A stretch of 64,000 nucleotides of DNA, taken from positions 10,092 to 74,091 of the forward strand of contig JBGPTF010000018.1 in NCBI GenBank assembly GCA_041490445.1, read 5' to 3'. Positions within the stretch are counted from its first letter, which is position 1. Every line of letters begins with the position of its first letter. Below the pieces are notes generated by a model, which saw only the letters and a list, made by a program, of their open reading frames with translations, did no database searches and had not been told where the DNA came from. The translations under genes and the position numbers were made by a program. Source of the DNA: JBGPTF01 sp041490445 (GTDB lineage: Bacteria > Acidobacteriota > Terriglobia > Acidiferrales > UBA7541). Of the stretch, positions 17,046 through 26,762 are shown piece by piece.

Positions 17046-18590
17046 CTAGGCGGCACTGGCGGCTGCATCGGTTCCCTGCCGCATCCGCCAGAGCGCGTAC
17101 ACCGGAACGCCGAGAAGTACGATGATCAACCCCGGCCAAGTGTACTGCGGCTTGTACCGCAATAACTGCACTTCGAGAAATAGCGCCATCAAAAGGTATA
17201 GCGCGGGCAGTACGGGATAGCCGAACGCACGATACGGCCGTGGCATGTCCGGGCGCTTGGTGCGCAGAACGAAGAGGCCCGAGAGCGTGAGAATGTAAAA
17301 GATCAATACGGCGAAGATGAGGAAATCGAGCAATTGGCTGTACGTCCCCGAAAGGCAGAGCAGCGACGCCCAAAGACACTGCACGATCAGGGCGGCACCC
17401 GGCGCGTGGTGGCGATTCACGCGTCCGACCGATCGGAAGAACAAACGATCCTTCGCCATCGCGTAGTAGATGCGCGCGCCCGCCAGAATCAATCCATTCG
17501 CGCAGCCAAACGTCGAAATCATGATGGCGATGGCCATCAGGACCGCGCCCACAGGCCCGAAAATCACCTGAAGCGCTGCGGTGCCCACGCGGTCTTCAAC
17601 GGCATACTGAATTCCCCGCTGGAGCGTCGTACTTCCCGTCGCGCTGCCCGCCATGGGCAGCACTTTCAGGTAAGCGACGTTGGCCAACAAATACAGAACG
17701 GTGACGATGCCAGTGCCCAGGGCGAGCGAGAGCGGCAGATTGCGGCTGGGATTCTTCACTTCCGCCGCCGTGAACGTGATGTTGTTCCACGCATCCGAGG
17801 AGAAAAGCGCGCCAACCATCGCCACGCCTACGAGCGTAATCGTGCCGACCATCCAGGTGGCGTGGTCTGGCGGATAGGGATGCAAGCCGCCGAGCGATGC
17901 ATTGCGCCAAACATCCGTAAAATTCGCCGCGCGCGCCGCAACCGTCGAAAACCAGAAACCGAGCACCACCAGCGCCGCCAGAGCGCCCGTCTTGGCAATC
18001 GTGAAAATGTTCTGCACGAGCGCACCGACGCGCAATCCGCGCGAATTGACCCACGTGAGCACGACGATGGAAAGAATGGCGAGGAGGTTCTGCGTGCTGA
18101 GGCCGACGTCGTAAGGCCCGAGCGTGCCGAACCACAGATGCCAGGGCCCGAACGTCCCGAATTTCAGAATCCACGACGAGGACGCAAACCAGGGAAACAG
18201 CACGCCGGTGAATTTTGCAAACCCGATCGCGACGGCGGCGATTGTGGCGGTTTGAATGACCAGCAACATCGTCCAGCCGTAGAGGAATCCCCACAGCGGC
18301 CCGAGGGAATCGCGCAGGTAGACGTATTGTCCGCCGGCGCGCGGCATCGCGGCGGCCAGCTCGCCGTAACTGAGGCCGCCGATCATCGTCATCACCCCGG
18401 TGACGATCCAGACGGCCAGCAGCAGGCCGGGACTCTGCACCTGGCGTGAGATATCGGCGGAGACGATAAAGATTCCCGAACCGATCATCGAGCCGACGAC
18501 GATCATCGTCGAACTGAACAGCCCGAGTCCTTTGACCAGCTCGACCTGTTCCCGCGCCGCGGCTTGCAAGTTTTGTGCGCTCTCCGCCAT
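17046..18590 (-). CDS. APC-superfamily amino acid permease (LAT type)
   Basis: 514 residues and 12 predicted membrane helices. TM1 carries VVGSMIGSGIFIVSADISRQ with the GSGIF substrate-binding break, and the first loop has GGLSYGELAAAMPRAGGQYVYL, characteristic of the LAT-like branch that exchanges neutral amino acids. Despite equal length it is clearly a different subfamily from its neighbour, so this is not a recent tandem duplication. GAGG lies 8 bases before the ATG at 18590. The thiE gene ends 9 bases upstream, placing it in the same direction as thiE, accC and accB. Confidence 0.88.
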   Translation of the reverse strand: MAESAQNLQAAAREQVELVKGLGLFSSTMIVVGSMIGSGIFIVSADISRQVQSPGLLLAVWIVTGVMTMIGGLSYGELAAAMPRAGGQYVYLRDSLGPLWGFLYGWTMLLVIQTATIAAVAIGFAKFTGVLFPWFASSSWILKFGTFGPWHLWFGTLGPYDVGLSTQNLLAILSIVVLTWVNSRGLRVGALVQNIFTIAKTGALAALVVLGFWFSTVAARAANFTDVWRNASLGGLHPYPPDHATWMVGTITLVGVAMVGALFSSDAWNNITFTAAEVKNPSRNLPLSLALGTGIVTVLYLLANVAYLKVLPMAGSATGSTTLQRGIQYAVEDRVGTAALQVIFGPVGAVLMAIAIMISTFGCANGLILAGARIYYAMAKDRLFFRSVGRVNRHHAPGAALIVQCLWASLLCLSGTYSQLLDFLIFAVLIFYILTLSGLFVLRTKRPDMPRPYRAFGYPVLPALYLLMALFLEVQLLRYKPQYTWPGLIIVLLGVPVYALWRMRQGTDAAASAA

Positions 18591-18599
18591 CGAGATGCC

Positions 18600-19235
18600 T
18601 CAGTTTCTCGCGGCGCCGAGAACGCGCGCCGCAATTGCCAGGAATTCCTTCGCCCTATGCCGCGGGTCGGCGGCCGCAAGCAGATCCTGCGCCACCGCGA
18701 CACAATTCGCGCCGGCGAGAAATGTCTCTTCCGCGCGTTCTACGGTGATGCCGCCAATCGCGACGATGGGCTTCGCCGTTAGTCCTCGCGCACAACGCAG
18801 CAGCTCCGTACCCACCATGGGGTCCGGTCTCTGTTTCGTCATCGTGGAGAAAATCGGTCCCACGGCGATGTAATCCGCCGACGTCATCGCGGCGGCGCGT
18901 ATTTGATCGATCGAATGCGTCGAGACGCCCACCCAGGATTCAGGCCCGCAAATCATTCGCGCGGCCGCCACGGGCAGGTCTTCTTGTCCGACGTGCACTC
19001 CGCCCGCGCCCGTCAGGGCCGCCACGTCCGGTCGGTCGTTGACGATCACGCGCACCCCTCGCGGCTGTACGTTCGACACCAAGCCCTGGGTGATCTGGAA
19101 GAGCGTTCGAGTGGGAAGCTGCTTGTTGCGGTATTGGATGAGCTCGACCCCGGATTCTGCCAGCAGTTCGGCGAAAGCCAGCTCCGACGTCCTGAGCCAA
19201 ACGGCATCCATTATGGCATAGAGAGTTGGGAACAC
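18600..19235 (-). CDS. thiE: Thiamine phosphate synthase
   Basis: 211-residue TIM-barrel enzyme that joins the thiazole and pyrimidine halves of thiamine. Visible family motifs are IQYRNKQ (pyrophosphate side), VNDRPDVA, GVHVGQEDLP, and the GPIFSTMTK loop followed by AIGGI. The start is a GTG at 19235 with GGAGGAAG six bases upstream. Length is normal. No other thiamine gene and no TPP riboswitch are seen next to it. It follows accC by 15 bases and may be read from the same transcript. Confidence 0.9.
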   Translation of the reverse strand: MFPTLYAIMDAVWLRTSELAFAELLAESGVELIQYRNKQLPTRTLFQITQGLVSNVQPRGVRVIVNDRPDVAALTGAGGVHVGQEDLPVAAARMICGPESWVGVSTHSIDQIRAAAMTSADYIAVGPIFSTMTKQRPDPMVGTELLRCARGLTAKPIVAIGGITVERAEETFLAGANCVAVAQDLLAAADPRHRAKEFLAIAARVLGAARN

Positions 19236-19250
19236 AAGCTTCCTCCGGCG

Positions 19251-20600
19251 CTATTTAGCCAATACGGACGCGTACCGGTCGAGAAAATGCGTATCGAATT
19301 CGCCGGAGACGAAATCCGCCTCGCTGAGAATCCTGCGATGCAACGGGATCGAGGTCTTGATGCCTTCGACGATGAACTGGTCGAGGGCGCGGCGCATCCG
19401 GGCGATGGCTTCCTCGCGGTCGCGGCCGTGCGCGATCAGCTTGGCAACCAGTGAGTCATAGTAGGGTGGAACCACGGCGTCGGCGTGTCCGGCAGTATCC
19501 ACGCGAATTCCCGGGCCGCCGGGCACGCTGAAGGCGGTGATTCGTCCCGCGGAGGGCGTATATGTCTCCGGGTCTTCGGCATTGATGCGGCACTCGATGG
19601 CGTGGCCGCTGAATTCCACATCGCCCACGACGTCTTTCAGCTTCTCCCCTGTTGCGAGCCGGATTTGCGACTTCACGAGGTCCACGCCCGAGATCATCTC
19701 CGTCACCGGATGCTCGACCTGGATGCGCGCGTTCATTTCGATGAAGTACAAGCTGCCGTCGCTGTCTCGCAGGAACTCCACCGTGCCGGCGCTGCAAAAA
19801 CCCACTTTCTTCAGGGCGGCGACCACCTGCGCGCCGATGCGCTCGCGCGTCTCGTGATCGAGCGCCGGGGAGGGCGATTCTTCGAGGACCTTCTGATGCC
19901 GCCGCTGGATGGTGCACTCGCGTTCCCGGAGATGCATTACATTGCCGTGGCGGTCGCCGATCATCTGAAATTCGATGTGCCGTGGCCGCTCGATCAGCTT
20001 CTCGAGATAAACGTTCGGGCTGCCGAACGCCTGCTGCGCTTCAGACGACGCCGTTTGAAACGCGGCGCTCAGTTCATGCGGCTCGCGCACCACGCGCATG
20101 CCGCGCCCTCCGCCGCCTTCCGAGGCCTTGATAATCACCGGGTAGCCGATCTCGAGAGCAATTTTCCTGGCCAACTCTTCGTCCTGCACCACTCCCGCGC
20201 TGCCGGGAATGATCGGCACGCCCGCCGCTGCCATCTCTTGCCGCGCGCGATCCTTTTCCCCCATCAGCCGGATCATCTCGGGAGGAGGTCCGATAAAAGT
20301 GATGTGCGATGCCTCACAGACCTCGGCGAAGTTTGCGTTCTCGGAAAGAAATCCGTACCCCGGGTGAATCGCGTCCACGTTGGTGATTTCGGCGGCGCTG
20401 ATGACGTGGGGGATGTTCAGGTAGCTGTCGGACGAGCGGGCAGGGCCGATGCACACGGCCTCATCGGCAAATCGAACGTGTAGCGAATTGCGGTCGGCCT
20501 CGGAATACACCGCGACCGTCTGAATCCCTAGCTCTTTGCACGCGCACAGAACGCGCAGCGCGATTTCCCCGCGATTCGCGATCAGAATTTTTCGAAACAT
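19251..20600 (-). CDS. accC: Biotin carboxylase subunit of acetyl-CoA carboxylase
   Basis: 449 residues, full length. It begins MFRKILIANRGEIALRV, has the ATP-grasp glycine loop SEGGGGRGMRVV at about 163-174, and the catalytic strand FIEMNARIQVEHPVTE near 285-300. It uses ATP and bicarbonate to carboxylate the biotin of AccB, the first step of fatty acid synthesis. It lies 30 bases after accB in the standard accB-accC order. Confidence 0.96.
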   Translation of the reverse strand: MFRKILIANRGEIALRVLCACKELGIQTVAVYSEADRNSLHVRFADEAVCIGPARSSDSYLNIPHVISAAEITNVDAIHPGYGFLSENANFAEVCEASHITFIGPPPEMIRLMGEKDRARQEMAAAGVPIIPGSAGVVQDEELARKIALEIGYPVIIKASEGGGGRGMRVVREPHELSAAFQTASSEAQQAFGSPNVYLEKLIERPRHIEFQMIGDRHGNVMHLRERECTIQRRHQKVLEESPSPALDHETRERIGAQVVAALKKVGFCSAGTVEFLRDSDGSLYFIEMNARIQVEHPVTEMISGVDLVKSQIRLATGEKLKDVVGDVEFSGHAIECRINAEDPETYTPSAGRITAFSVPGGPGIRVDTAGHADAVVPPYYDSLVAKLIAHGRDREEAIARMRRALDQFIVEGIKTSIPLHRRILSEADFVSGEFDTHFLDRYASVLAK

Positions 20601-20630
20601 TTCGCCAGAAGGCAGGAGGCCCCGTACAAT

Positions 20631-21158
20631 CTATTTCTTCCGTCCCGGATGAATCGCGAAAAGCGGCTCGCCGTACTCGACCGGCTGGCCGGTCTCCACG
20701 AAGATTCTCATCACTTCCCCGCTGATATCGGATTCGATCTCATTCATCAGCTTCATCGCCTCGATGATGCAGAGCACCTGGCCGGTTTCCACCCGGTCGC
20801 CAACGCGCACAAAAGCCTCCGCGCCCGGGCTCGGGGCCGAATAAAACGTCCCCACGATGGGCGACTTGATGACGTGAAGGTCGTCCGTGCGGGCGGGTTC
20901 GGCGCCGGCCTCGCGCCCCGCAAGGGCCGGAACCGGCTCACTGGCGCCCGGCGGGTGGCCGGCGACCACGATGTCGGGGATGGAGATCTGGCGAAGCCCA
21001 GCGCTCGGCCCCGGCCTTTTCAGGCGGATGTGCAGGCCGCCCCAGGCGTATTCAAACTCTTCGAGGCCGTGCTTGGCCATGAAATCGAGCAAACGCTCGA
21101 CCTCGCCTAGATTGACCAGCTCTTCGGCCCCGCCGGTCTTTTTCTTCTTGTCGGCCAT
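20631..21158 (-). CDS. accB: Biotin carboxyl carrier protein of acetyl-CoA carboxylase
   Basis: 175 residues. The C-terminal biotinyl domain contains IEAMKLMNEIESD with the lysine that is biotinylated (about residue 139), preceded by SPIVGTFYSAPSPG with the typical thumb. The N-terminal part binds AccC, and a Pro/Ala linker lies between. The ATG at 21158 follows the pepP-like stop codon directly (TAG then ATG), so translation is probably coupled. The same neighbours (peptidase, accB, accC) occur in many bacteria, usually with efp between, which is absent here. Confidence 0.95.
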   Translation of the reverse strand: MADKKKKTGGAEELVNLGEVERLLDFMAKHGLEEFEYAWGGLHIRLKRPGPSAGLRQISIPDIVVAGHPPGASEPVPALAGREAGAEPARTDDLHVIKSPIVGTFYSAPSPGAEAFVRVGDRVETGQVLCIIEAMKLMNEIESDISGEVMRIFVETGQPVEYGEPLFAIHPGRKK

Positions 21159-22226
21159 CTAAAGTTCGAGAAATTCGCGATTGACCGCGGTTAGCACTTC
21201 CGTGCCCTTCGCGAGGACGAGAACATCGTCTTCCACGCGAATACCCCCGATTCCTTCGACGTACACACCGGGCTCCAGGGTTACGACGTTCCCTGCCGTG
21301 ATTCGCGCCTTCTCGTTCCGGCCCAGCCGGGGTGCTTCATGCACTTCGATCCCTAGCCCATGTCCCGTACTATGGATGAACCGGCGCTCCAGCCTATACC
21401 GCTTCAGGATTCTGCGCGCAGTGGCGTCCACCGACCCTGCTGCCACCCCCGGCCGCAACGCCTCGCGGGCCGCCTCCTGCGCCTCCAAAACGGCTCGGTA
21501 CCACCTGCGAATCCTCACCGACGCGCGTCCCAGGAAGACGGTACGCGTCAAGTCACTGCAATATCCGGCGAGTATAGCACCCAGGTCAAACACGACCAAC
21601 TCGTTTTTTCCCAATGGCTTGCTGCTGGGGTGCGCGTGCGGCAAGGCCGTTCGTTTTCCCGAGGCCACGATGGTGTCGAAGGCCGGCCCACTCGCCCCCT
21701 TCCGCCTAATGCGAAAGTCGGCCTCTGCTGCCAAGTCGATCTCGCGAACTCCGGGCTTCACCAGGAGAACCAACTCTTCAAAAACCTCGCTGACCAGGCG
21801 GGCGGCCGCCTTCATTCGCTCCAGCTCTTCCGGATCCTTCACCATGCGGAGCTTTTCGACAGCACCGGGCAATCCCACCCATTCCACCCTCTTCCCTGCA
21901 GCCCTTGCCAAATGGGCATGCTGCGCGACGGTCAGGTGCGCCGGCTCAAATCCGGCCCGGGTCCTGCCCCGGCCCCGCGTCACCTCTCCAATCGCCGCGT
22001 TCTGGGACCCTCGGACGATCCGAACCGCCGCGCCACGGATCTCTTCACGCGCCTGGATCGTGTATCGGGAGTCAGTAAACAGGGTGGCTCCGGCAAGGCT
22101 GACGACGAGCGCACCGGCGCTGCCAGTAAAACCGCACAGATAGAAGATATTCGGAAGGTGGGTGACAACGAGACAGTCGAGCCGCTCCGCGGCAAGCCGG
22201 TGCTGGAGTTCTTTGACCCGCTCCAC
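21159..22226 (-). CDS. pepP: Xaa-Pro aminopeptidase (M24 family)
   Basis: 355 residues from a GTG at 22226, which has GGAAGG upstream and gives the usual N-terminus (VERVKELQHRLAAERLDCLV). A TTG at 22256 would add 10 residues. The creatinase-like N-terminal domain is followed by the pita-bread metallopeptidase domain with metal ligands in VFDLGAILAGYCSDLTRT (two Asp), STGHGLGIEVHE (His), TLEPGVY (Glu) and GIRVEDD (Glu). It removes N-terminal residues before proline in the cytoplasm. It could be PepQ-like, as the two are hard to separate by motif. Confidence 0.88.
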   Translation of the reverse strand: MERVKELQHRLAAERLDCLVVTHLPNIFYLCGFTGSAGALVVSLAGATLFTDSRYTIQAREEIRGAAVRIVRGSQNAAIGEVTRGRGRTRAGFEPAHLTVAQHAHLARAAGKRVEWVGLPGAVEKLRMVKDPEELERMKAAARLVSEVFEELVLLVKPGVREIDLAAEADFRIRRKGASGPAFDTIVASGKRTALPHAHPSSKPLGKNELVVFDLGAILAGYCSDLTRTVFLGRASVRIRRWYRAVLEAQEAAREALRPGVAAGSVDATARRILKRYRLERRFIHSTGHGLGIEVHEAPRLGRNEKARITAGNVVTLEPGVYVEGIGGIRVEDDVLVLAKGTEVLTAVNREFLEL

Positions 22227-22287
22227 GCCGGCCCTTCCAACCGCTGAGGGTGACAAGGCTCTTGGCTTTTCCCCGGCCGCTCCGCCG

Positions 22288-24729
22288 CTACCCCGGCAGG
22301 ATCCGCGGTGTCAGGAAGAAGAGCAACTCCTGCGAAGATGTCTCTACCTTGGTGCGCTTGAAAAGATTTCCCAGCAGCGGGATGCTGCCGATCAGCGGGA
22401 CTTGCTGAATGTCAGTGCGCTGCGAGGAGATGATGATTCCGCCCATCACCATCGTTCCGCCGTCGTTGACAATGATCGCGGATTCCGCGCCCTGCGTGTC
22501 AAGGGCCGGGATTCCGTTCACGCGCTCGATAGCCGGATCAATCTGCGTGTTCTCCACAACCACGTCCATCAAGATACTGCCGTCGGCGGTGATTTGCGGC
22601 GTGACTTCCAGCTTGAGCACCGCATCGATGAATTGCACGGAAACCGTGTTGTTCACCACCGTCTGGATCGGAATCTTCGTGCCTTGTTTCACGACGCCCT
22701 TCTTATTGTTCTGCGTCAGAATCTTTGGTTCGGAGAGCAGCTTGCCGACGCCCTTCGATTCTGCGGCGGTGATGATGAGATCCAGCGCGAAGTTGGGCGA
22801 GCTGAACGCGTAGCTGAAACCGCTGGTGGGCGCCTGAGCGCCAAGGTTCGTGCTCAACGGCAAGGAACCCGACCCGCCACTCGGCGTCCCGGTTACCAGC
22901 GGGGGAATCGGCAGCGGCGGGCTCGTACGCACGATCGGACTCGTCCCCACTCCGGTGGCCCCGCCAAAGATGTTCTTCCCGTTTACCGCAGACGTGGCGA
23001 ATGCCAGCTGGGTGCCGATATCCCGGGCGAAGCTGCGGCTTGCCGCCACCACGCGCGCCTCGATCTCGACCTGTTGCGGCCTGCGGTCGAGCTGCCGCAG
23101 CAGGTTGTCAACTACTGGGATGGTATCGGGCACATCACGGATGATCAGCGTGTTCGAGCGGTCGTCGGCCAACACCTGGCCGCGAGCGGAAAGGAACTTT
23201 TGCAGCGTCGGGGTCAGGGCGCTGGCCTTGGCATAGCTGAGAGTCCGAGTAGTGGTTACAAGATCGATGGCCTCCGCTTGCGCCTTTGCCAGGTCCCGGC
23301 TCTGCTCGGCTTCCTTCTTCAACGTCGCCTTGGTGGCGATGCGAAGCACGTTGCCATCGACCTGCTTATCCAGGTCGTTGTTCTTGAGCACGATGTCGAG
23401 TGCCTGATCCCACGGAACCTCGTCGAGAACGATGGTAAGCGTCCCCTTCACGGTCGGGTCCACCACCACGTTCAGGCCGCTGATTTCGTGGATCAGGCGG
23501 AAGAAATCCTTCAGGTCGACGTCTTTCAGGTTGACCGAGACTGGCTCGCCCGAGTATTTCTCGGCGGTCGCCGCCGCGCTGTTCGCTGGTTGCTTCGACA
23601 CGACCGCGGGCTGTGAAGTCCCTGCGTTCCCATTCGGATTGGCCGTTACCGAAGAAGCGGGGTTTCCGGCTGGCTTCTCTGGCTTCTCCGCCGCTGCTGG
23701 CTCTGACTTTGCCGTAGCCGGCTCCAACTTGACTGGTGCGGGCGATGCAAGCCCGGCGTTCGATTGCGTCAGGCTTGCCGGGAGAGATACTGCCGCATTC
23801 GATTCCTGCAGCGGGTCGGATTTTGACGGGCTGGGGACTTGAGCAGAGGCCCGGTGCTCGGTCTCCGGACGAATTGCCGATTTCGGGACGGCAGGCCTGG
23901 ACGCCGGCTTGTGCTCGGCTGCCGGCACGTCGCCCGAGGCGAAGGCCACCGTCAATTGGTTCCCTTCCGCGTGAATCTGGTACGGCGTCGGCTTTTCGAG
24001 GTCGATTACGACTCGCGCCACTTCCGGCGTGAACTGCGCCGCACGTACACCGCGAACAGGACCCACCCCGCCAGCGACGGGCTGATGGGAAGCCTCCAAA
24101 CGCGCTCCGGTAAAATCGAGCACGAGGCGCTCGGGCTGGCTCAACCGCAGTTCGCGATACTCCAAATGCCCGTTTGCGGCGACATGGACTTCTGTCTGAG
24201 TACCGCTCTGCCGAAGCTGAATTCCCTCAATCGCGAGCGAAGCCGCAGAGTGATGGACCGTCAGAGCAACTGGCGCTGCCTTCGCTGTGACCGAAGACGC
24301 ATTGTGTGCTGCAGGTGTGGCGCCGTTGGAGCGCGCCACAATGAGCATTAGCTCTTGCGGGTTTTGGCGTTCGATGCGGGGTTGCACCGGCTCCCGAAGG
24401 AGGATTTCTAGCCGAACCACTGGCTTCTGGCCGGCGTGGAATTGCAACAACCGATAGCTGCTGACCAGGTCCGATTCCAGCACTCGAGAACCGCCCGGGT
24501 CCGCCGCGGACACACCCGTCAGGTCGACCACAAAGAGTTTGTCGGTTGGCCGATACGTCGTGTATTCAAAGGGCGCGTTGGCGCGCGCCTCCAGGCGCAC
24601 GACGCCATCCTTGATCACCGCGTTCACGCGGACCGCCGCTTCCGGCGCCGCGTTGAGCGCGCTGCAGGTCAGAATCAGGCTCGCCAACAGAAGTGCAGCG
24701 AAGCCCCACGGCCGCCACGTCGTCCTCAT
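22288..24729 (-). CDS. pilQ: Type IV pilus secretin PilQ
   Basis: 813 residues with a signal peptide (hydrophobic core LLLASLILTCSALNAAP). Two AMIN-like beta domains (about 35-130 and 165-255) bind peptidoglycan, then comes a 130-residue Ser/Pro/Ala/Lys-rich linker. The secretin N0 and N1 domains (NLKDVDLKDFFRLIHEISG, about 400-470) and the C-terminal secretin pore with VNDGGTMVMGGII and VPLIGSIPLLGNLFK follow. It forms the outer-membrane gate for the pilus. Its ATG overlaps the pilP stop (ATGA), so the two are translationally coupled at the end of pilMNOPQ. Confidence 0.94.
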   Translation of the reverse strand: MRTTWRPWGFAALLLASLILTCSALNAAPEAAVRVNAVIKDGVVRLEARANAPFEYTTYRPTDKLFVVDLTGVSAADPGGSRVLESDLVSSYRLLQFHAGQKPVVRLEILLREPVQPRIERQNPQELMLIVARSNGATPAAHNASSVTAKAAPVALTVHHSAASLAIEGIQLRQSGTQTEVHVAANGHLEYRELRLSQPERLVLDFTGARLEASHQPVAGGVGPVRGVRAAQFTPEVARVVIDLEKPTPYQIHAEGNQLTVAFASGDVPAAEHKPASRPAVPKSAIRPETEHRASAQVPSPSKSDPLQESNAAVSLPASLTQSNAGLASPAPVKLEPATAKSEPAAAEKPEKPAGNPASSVTANPNGNAGTSQPAVVSKQPANSAAATAEKYSGEPVSVNLKDVDLKDFFRLIHEISGLNVVVDPTVKGTLTIVLDEVPWDQALDIVLKNNDLDKQVDGNVLRIATKATLKKEAEQSRDLAKAQAEAIDLVTTTRTLSYAKASALTPTLQKFLSARGQVLADDRSNTLIIRDVPDTIPVVDNLLRQLDRRPQQVEIEARVVAASRSFARDIGTQLAFATSAVNGKNIFGGATGVGTSPIVRTSPPLPIPPLVTGTPSGGSGSLPLSTNLGAQAPTSGFSYAFSSPNFALDLIITAAESKGVGKLLSEPKILTQNNKKGVVKQGTKIPIQTVVNNTVSVQFIDAVLKLEVTPQITADGSILMDVVVENTQIDPAIERVNGIPALDTQGAESAIIVNDGGTMVMGGIIISSQRTDIQQVPLIGSIPLLGNLFKRTKVETSSQELLFFLTPRILPG

Positions 24730-25490
24730 TGCTGTTCTCCTGCACTCGGGTAGACACGCTTGGTCACCGTGCGTTCAACGACCTTGCCGAATGCGTCCTT
24801 CGCAGTTTGCCGAAACACAACACCATCCAGATCAATCTTCTCCACGCGGCCGTCGAACAGGCTGTCGCCTTCGCGGAGGAAATAAACGCGCTGCTGCGGG
24901 TTCGAAACCACCGCCAGCGTCCCGTTGGGGCCGTGAACTGTTCCCTCCAGCCGCATCGTGGCGATCAGCAGGCCGGCCTTCCCCGGCGGAAGGTTCTGCG
25001 GAATTTCGGACCCTGTCCTCTTCGTGATCAACGGCTCAAATGGATCGCGGCGCCGCGCGGCACTCTCCGTCTCGGCAGCCACCTTCTTGGACTTCGCGGG
25101 TGTCTTTGCTGCTCCGCTGGCCTTCGCGGAAGACTTCTTCTCCACGCGAACAGCAGGTTTCTTTGCAGAGGCCGCTGCCGGCTTCTGCGTCGCGGGCTTT
25201 TTTGCCGCTTGTAGCTGAACTTTTTGCTTCTGCTCGGGCGGCTTCTGTACAGGCGGCTTCTGAACCAGTGCCTTCTGCACGGCGGGCTTTTGGGCTGCCT
25301 TGGTTTGTGGGGCAGGCTTTTGCGCTGGCGCTTTCGCCGGCTTCGTGGGGGGCTTCTGCGCCATGGCGACCGCCGGCTTCTGCGTAGATTTCTGAGCCGG
25401 CTTCGCCTGTGCCGCAGCTGCAGGCGCAAGCCAGCAGACCAGCATCGCTAGTCCGAACCAGTTCGCCGCTGCTCTCGCGCGTTTGTTCAT
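24726..25490 (-). CDS. pilP: Type IV pilus inner-membrane assembly protein PilP
   Basis: 254 residues. After a signal-type N-terminus with C19 (a weak lipobox) and AAAAQA, residues 30-140 are a low-complexity Lys/Pro/Ala/Gln region with repeats of QKPA type. The conserved beta domain is at the C-terminus (RDPFEPLI, then RLEGTVHGPNGTLAVVSN and VYFLREGDSLFDGRVEKI), which matches PilP and docks PilQ to PilNO. The linker is about twice as long as usual. It overlaps pilQ by four bases and follows pilO by 19. Confidence 0.88.
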   Translation of the reverse strand: MNKRARAAANWFGLAMLVCWLAPAAAAQAKPAQKSTQKPAVAMAQKPPTKPAKAPAQKPAPQTKAAQKPAVQKALVQKPPVQKPPEQKQKVQLQAAKKPATQKPAAASAKKPAVRVEKKSSAKASGAAKTPAKSKKVAAETESAARRRDPFEPLITKRTGSEIPQNLPPGKAGLLIATMRLEGTVHGPNGTLAVVSNPQQRVYFLREGDSLFDGRVEKIDLDGVVFRQTAKDAFGKVVERTVTKRVYPSAGEQQ

Positions 25491-25509
25491 CGTGCCCCGT
25501 TCCCCTCGG

Positions 25510-26148
25510 CTACTTCTTCTTGAGCGGCACGCCGCCCTCGGCCGGCGGTCCAGCCGCCTCCGCCGACTTCGTGAAGAATGTCGTCACGGTCATGGTCCCG
25601 GTGATACTGGTGCCCGGCGCCATGCGAAACCCGGACGAACGCCCTTCGGCGACTCCCTTGAGCGACAGGTCCCCAACATTGATGATCCGTGAAAGGCGTC
25701 CCAGCCGGGTAAAAAAGTCCAAAAGCGCGTAGTAGGAGCCATCCGCCTCGAGTTCGAAGGGCATCTCGTAGTGATACTCGCGAGCGACCACCGGCTTCGT
25801 CGTCAGCCTCCGGATGGATACGTTGGACGCCGCTGCCGTCCCCTGGAGCATGCGGATAAATTCATCCACCTGCTTTTCTTCCGGCACGATCGTCTGCAGG
25901 GTTTCGAGCTGCTTCTTCAGGGCTTCCATCTTTCCCTGCAGTTCGACCCTCCGCCGTTCGTACGTTTGCAGCGTGTTAACTTCTTTCTTCAGCGGCTCCA
26001 GTTGCTTGGTCGCGGCTTCCAGATCGGCGCGAACCTTCGATACCGGAAGACCCGGTGTGTACAGCCCGGCAATCACGATCGCCACGCCGACGAGGAGGAA
26101 CACCACCGCCTGCATTGGCCACGGCCATTCGCGAAAGGGAGTTGCCAT
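25510..26148 (-). CDS. pilO: Type IV pilus alignment protein PilO
   Basis: 212 residues: a short cytoplasmic tail, one transmembrane helix (about 12-30, AVVFLLVGVAIVIAGLY), a coiled coil (about 38-95, LEPLKKEVNTLQTYERRR) and a ferredoxin-like periplasmic domain. This is the order of PilO, which pairs with PilN. The gene lies between pilN and pilP with gaps of 11 and 19 bases, so identity is strongly backed by synteny. Confidence 0.92.
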   Translation of the reverse strand: MATPFREWPWPMQAVVFLLVGVAIVIAGLYTPGLPVSKVRADLEAATKQLEPLKKEVNTLQTYERRRVELQGKMEALKKQLETLQTIVPEEKQVDEFIRMLQGTAAASNVSIRRLTTKPVVAREYHYEMPFELEADGSYYALLDFFTRLGRLSRIINVGDLSLKGVAEGRSSGFRMAPGTSITGTMTVTTFFTKSAEAAGPPAEGGVPLKKK

Positions 26149-26159
26149 CGTGGTCCTCC

Positions 26160-26762
26160 CTACCCTTTCCCAGCCGGAGCCTGGGCCGCCTGGCTACTCG
26201 GCAGCTTGAACTCAGCGCTCATCGTGAAATGAAAAGTCTCCACGTTCTTGGCCAGGTCGTTCTCTTTAGCCTCTTTGATCTCGATTTTGTCGAAGTATCC
26301 CGAGCGCTTCATCTGCGTGATGAGATTGGCGACGGCGTTGATGTTAGCTGCCTCTCCCTCAATATCCAGGCTGCTGCCTTTGCGCGAAAGCCCGGTAAGC
26401 CACAGGGCGTCCGTCCGGACGACGGTGTTCGCCACCATCTGCAACAGCTCCTGCCCGCCGGTGCGATTCCGCTGCAATTCCTCGATCACGGAAATGCGCT
26501 GCTGCAGAATGCCCATGTCCTGTTCGTACCTCTGAACTTCGACGCGGACCTGTTCCAGCCGGGCCTTGTCCTGCAGGGCCTGTGCGATCTGCCGCTTCGT
26601 GTCTTCGAGGTCGCGATTCATCTGCACGTAGCGGATCCCGAGGATGACCATGGCCAGCCCGATCGCCCCCACCAGCATGAAGATGCGGATGGTCGCCTCG
26701 AGCGGGAGGGAAGGCCCCGCAGCTTTGGGCCGAGCCTGGCCGAGTAGGTTGATGTGGATCAT
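26160..26762 (-). CDS. pilN: Type IV pilus alignment protein PilN
   Basis: 200 residues. The N-terminus MIHINLLGQARPK carries the INLL motif that binds PilM. A transmembrane helix (about 28-45) and a coiled coil (about 50-90) follow, then a ferredoxin-like periplasmic domain. Its start overlaps the pilM stop by four bases, so production of PilM and PilN is coupled. Confidence 0.93.
   Translation of the reverse strand: MIHINLLGQARPKAAGPSLPLEATIRIFMLVGAIGLAMVILGIRYVQMNRDLEDTKRQIAQALQDKARLEQVRVEVQRYEQDMGILQQRISVIEELQRNRTGGQELLQMVANTVVRTDALWLTGLSRKGSSLDIEGEAANINAVANLITQMKRSGYFDKIEIKEAKENDLAKNVETFHFTMSAEFKLPSSQAAQAPAGKG

Noticed and set aside
17334..18449. A 371-residue frame on the plus strand opposite an APC permease gene
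   Set aside because: Antisense of a clear membrane transporter; the translation is strongly charged without any domain.
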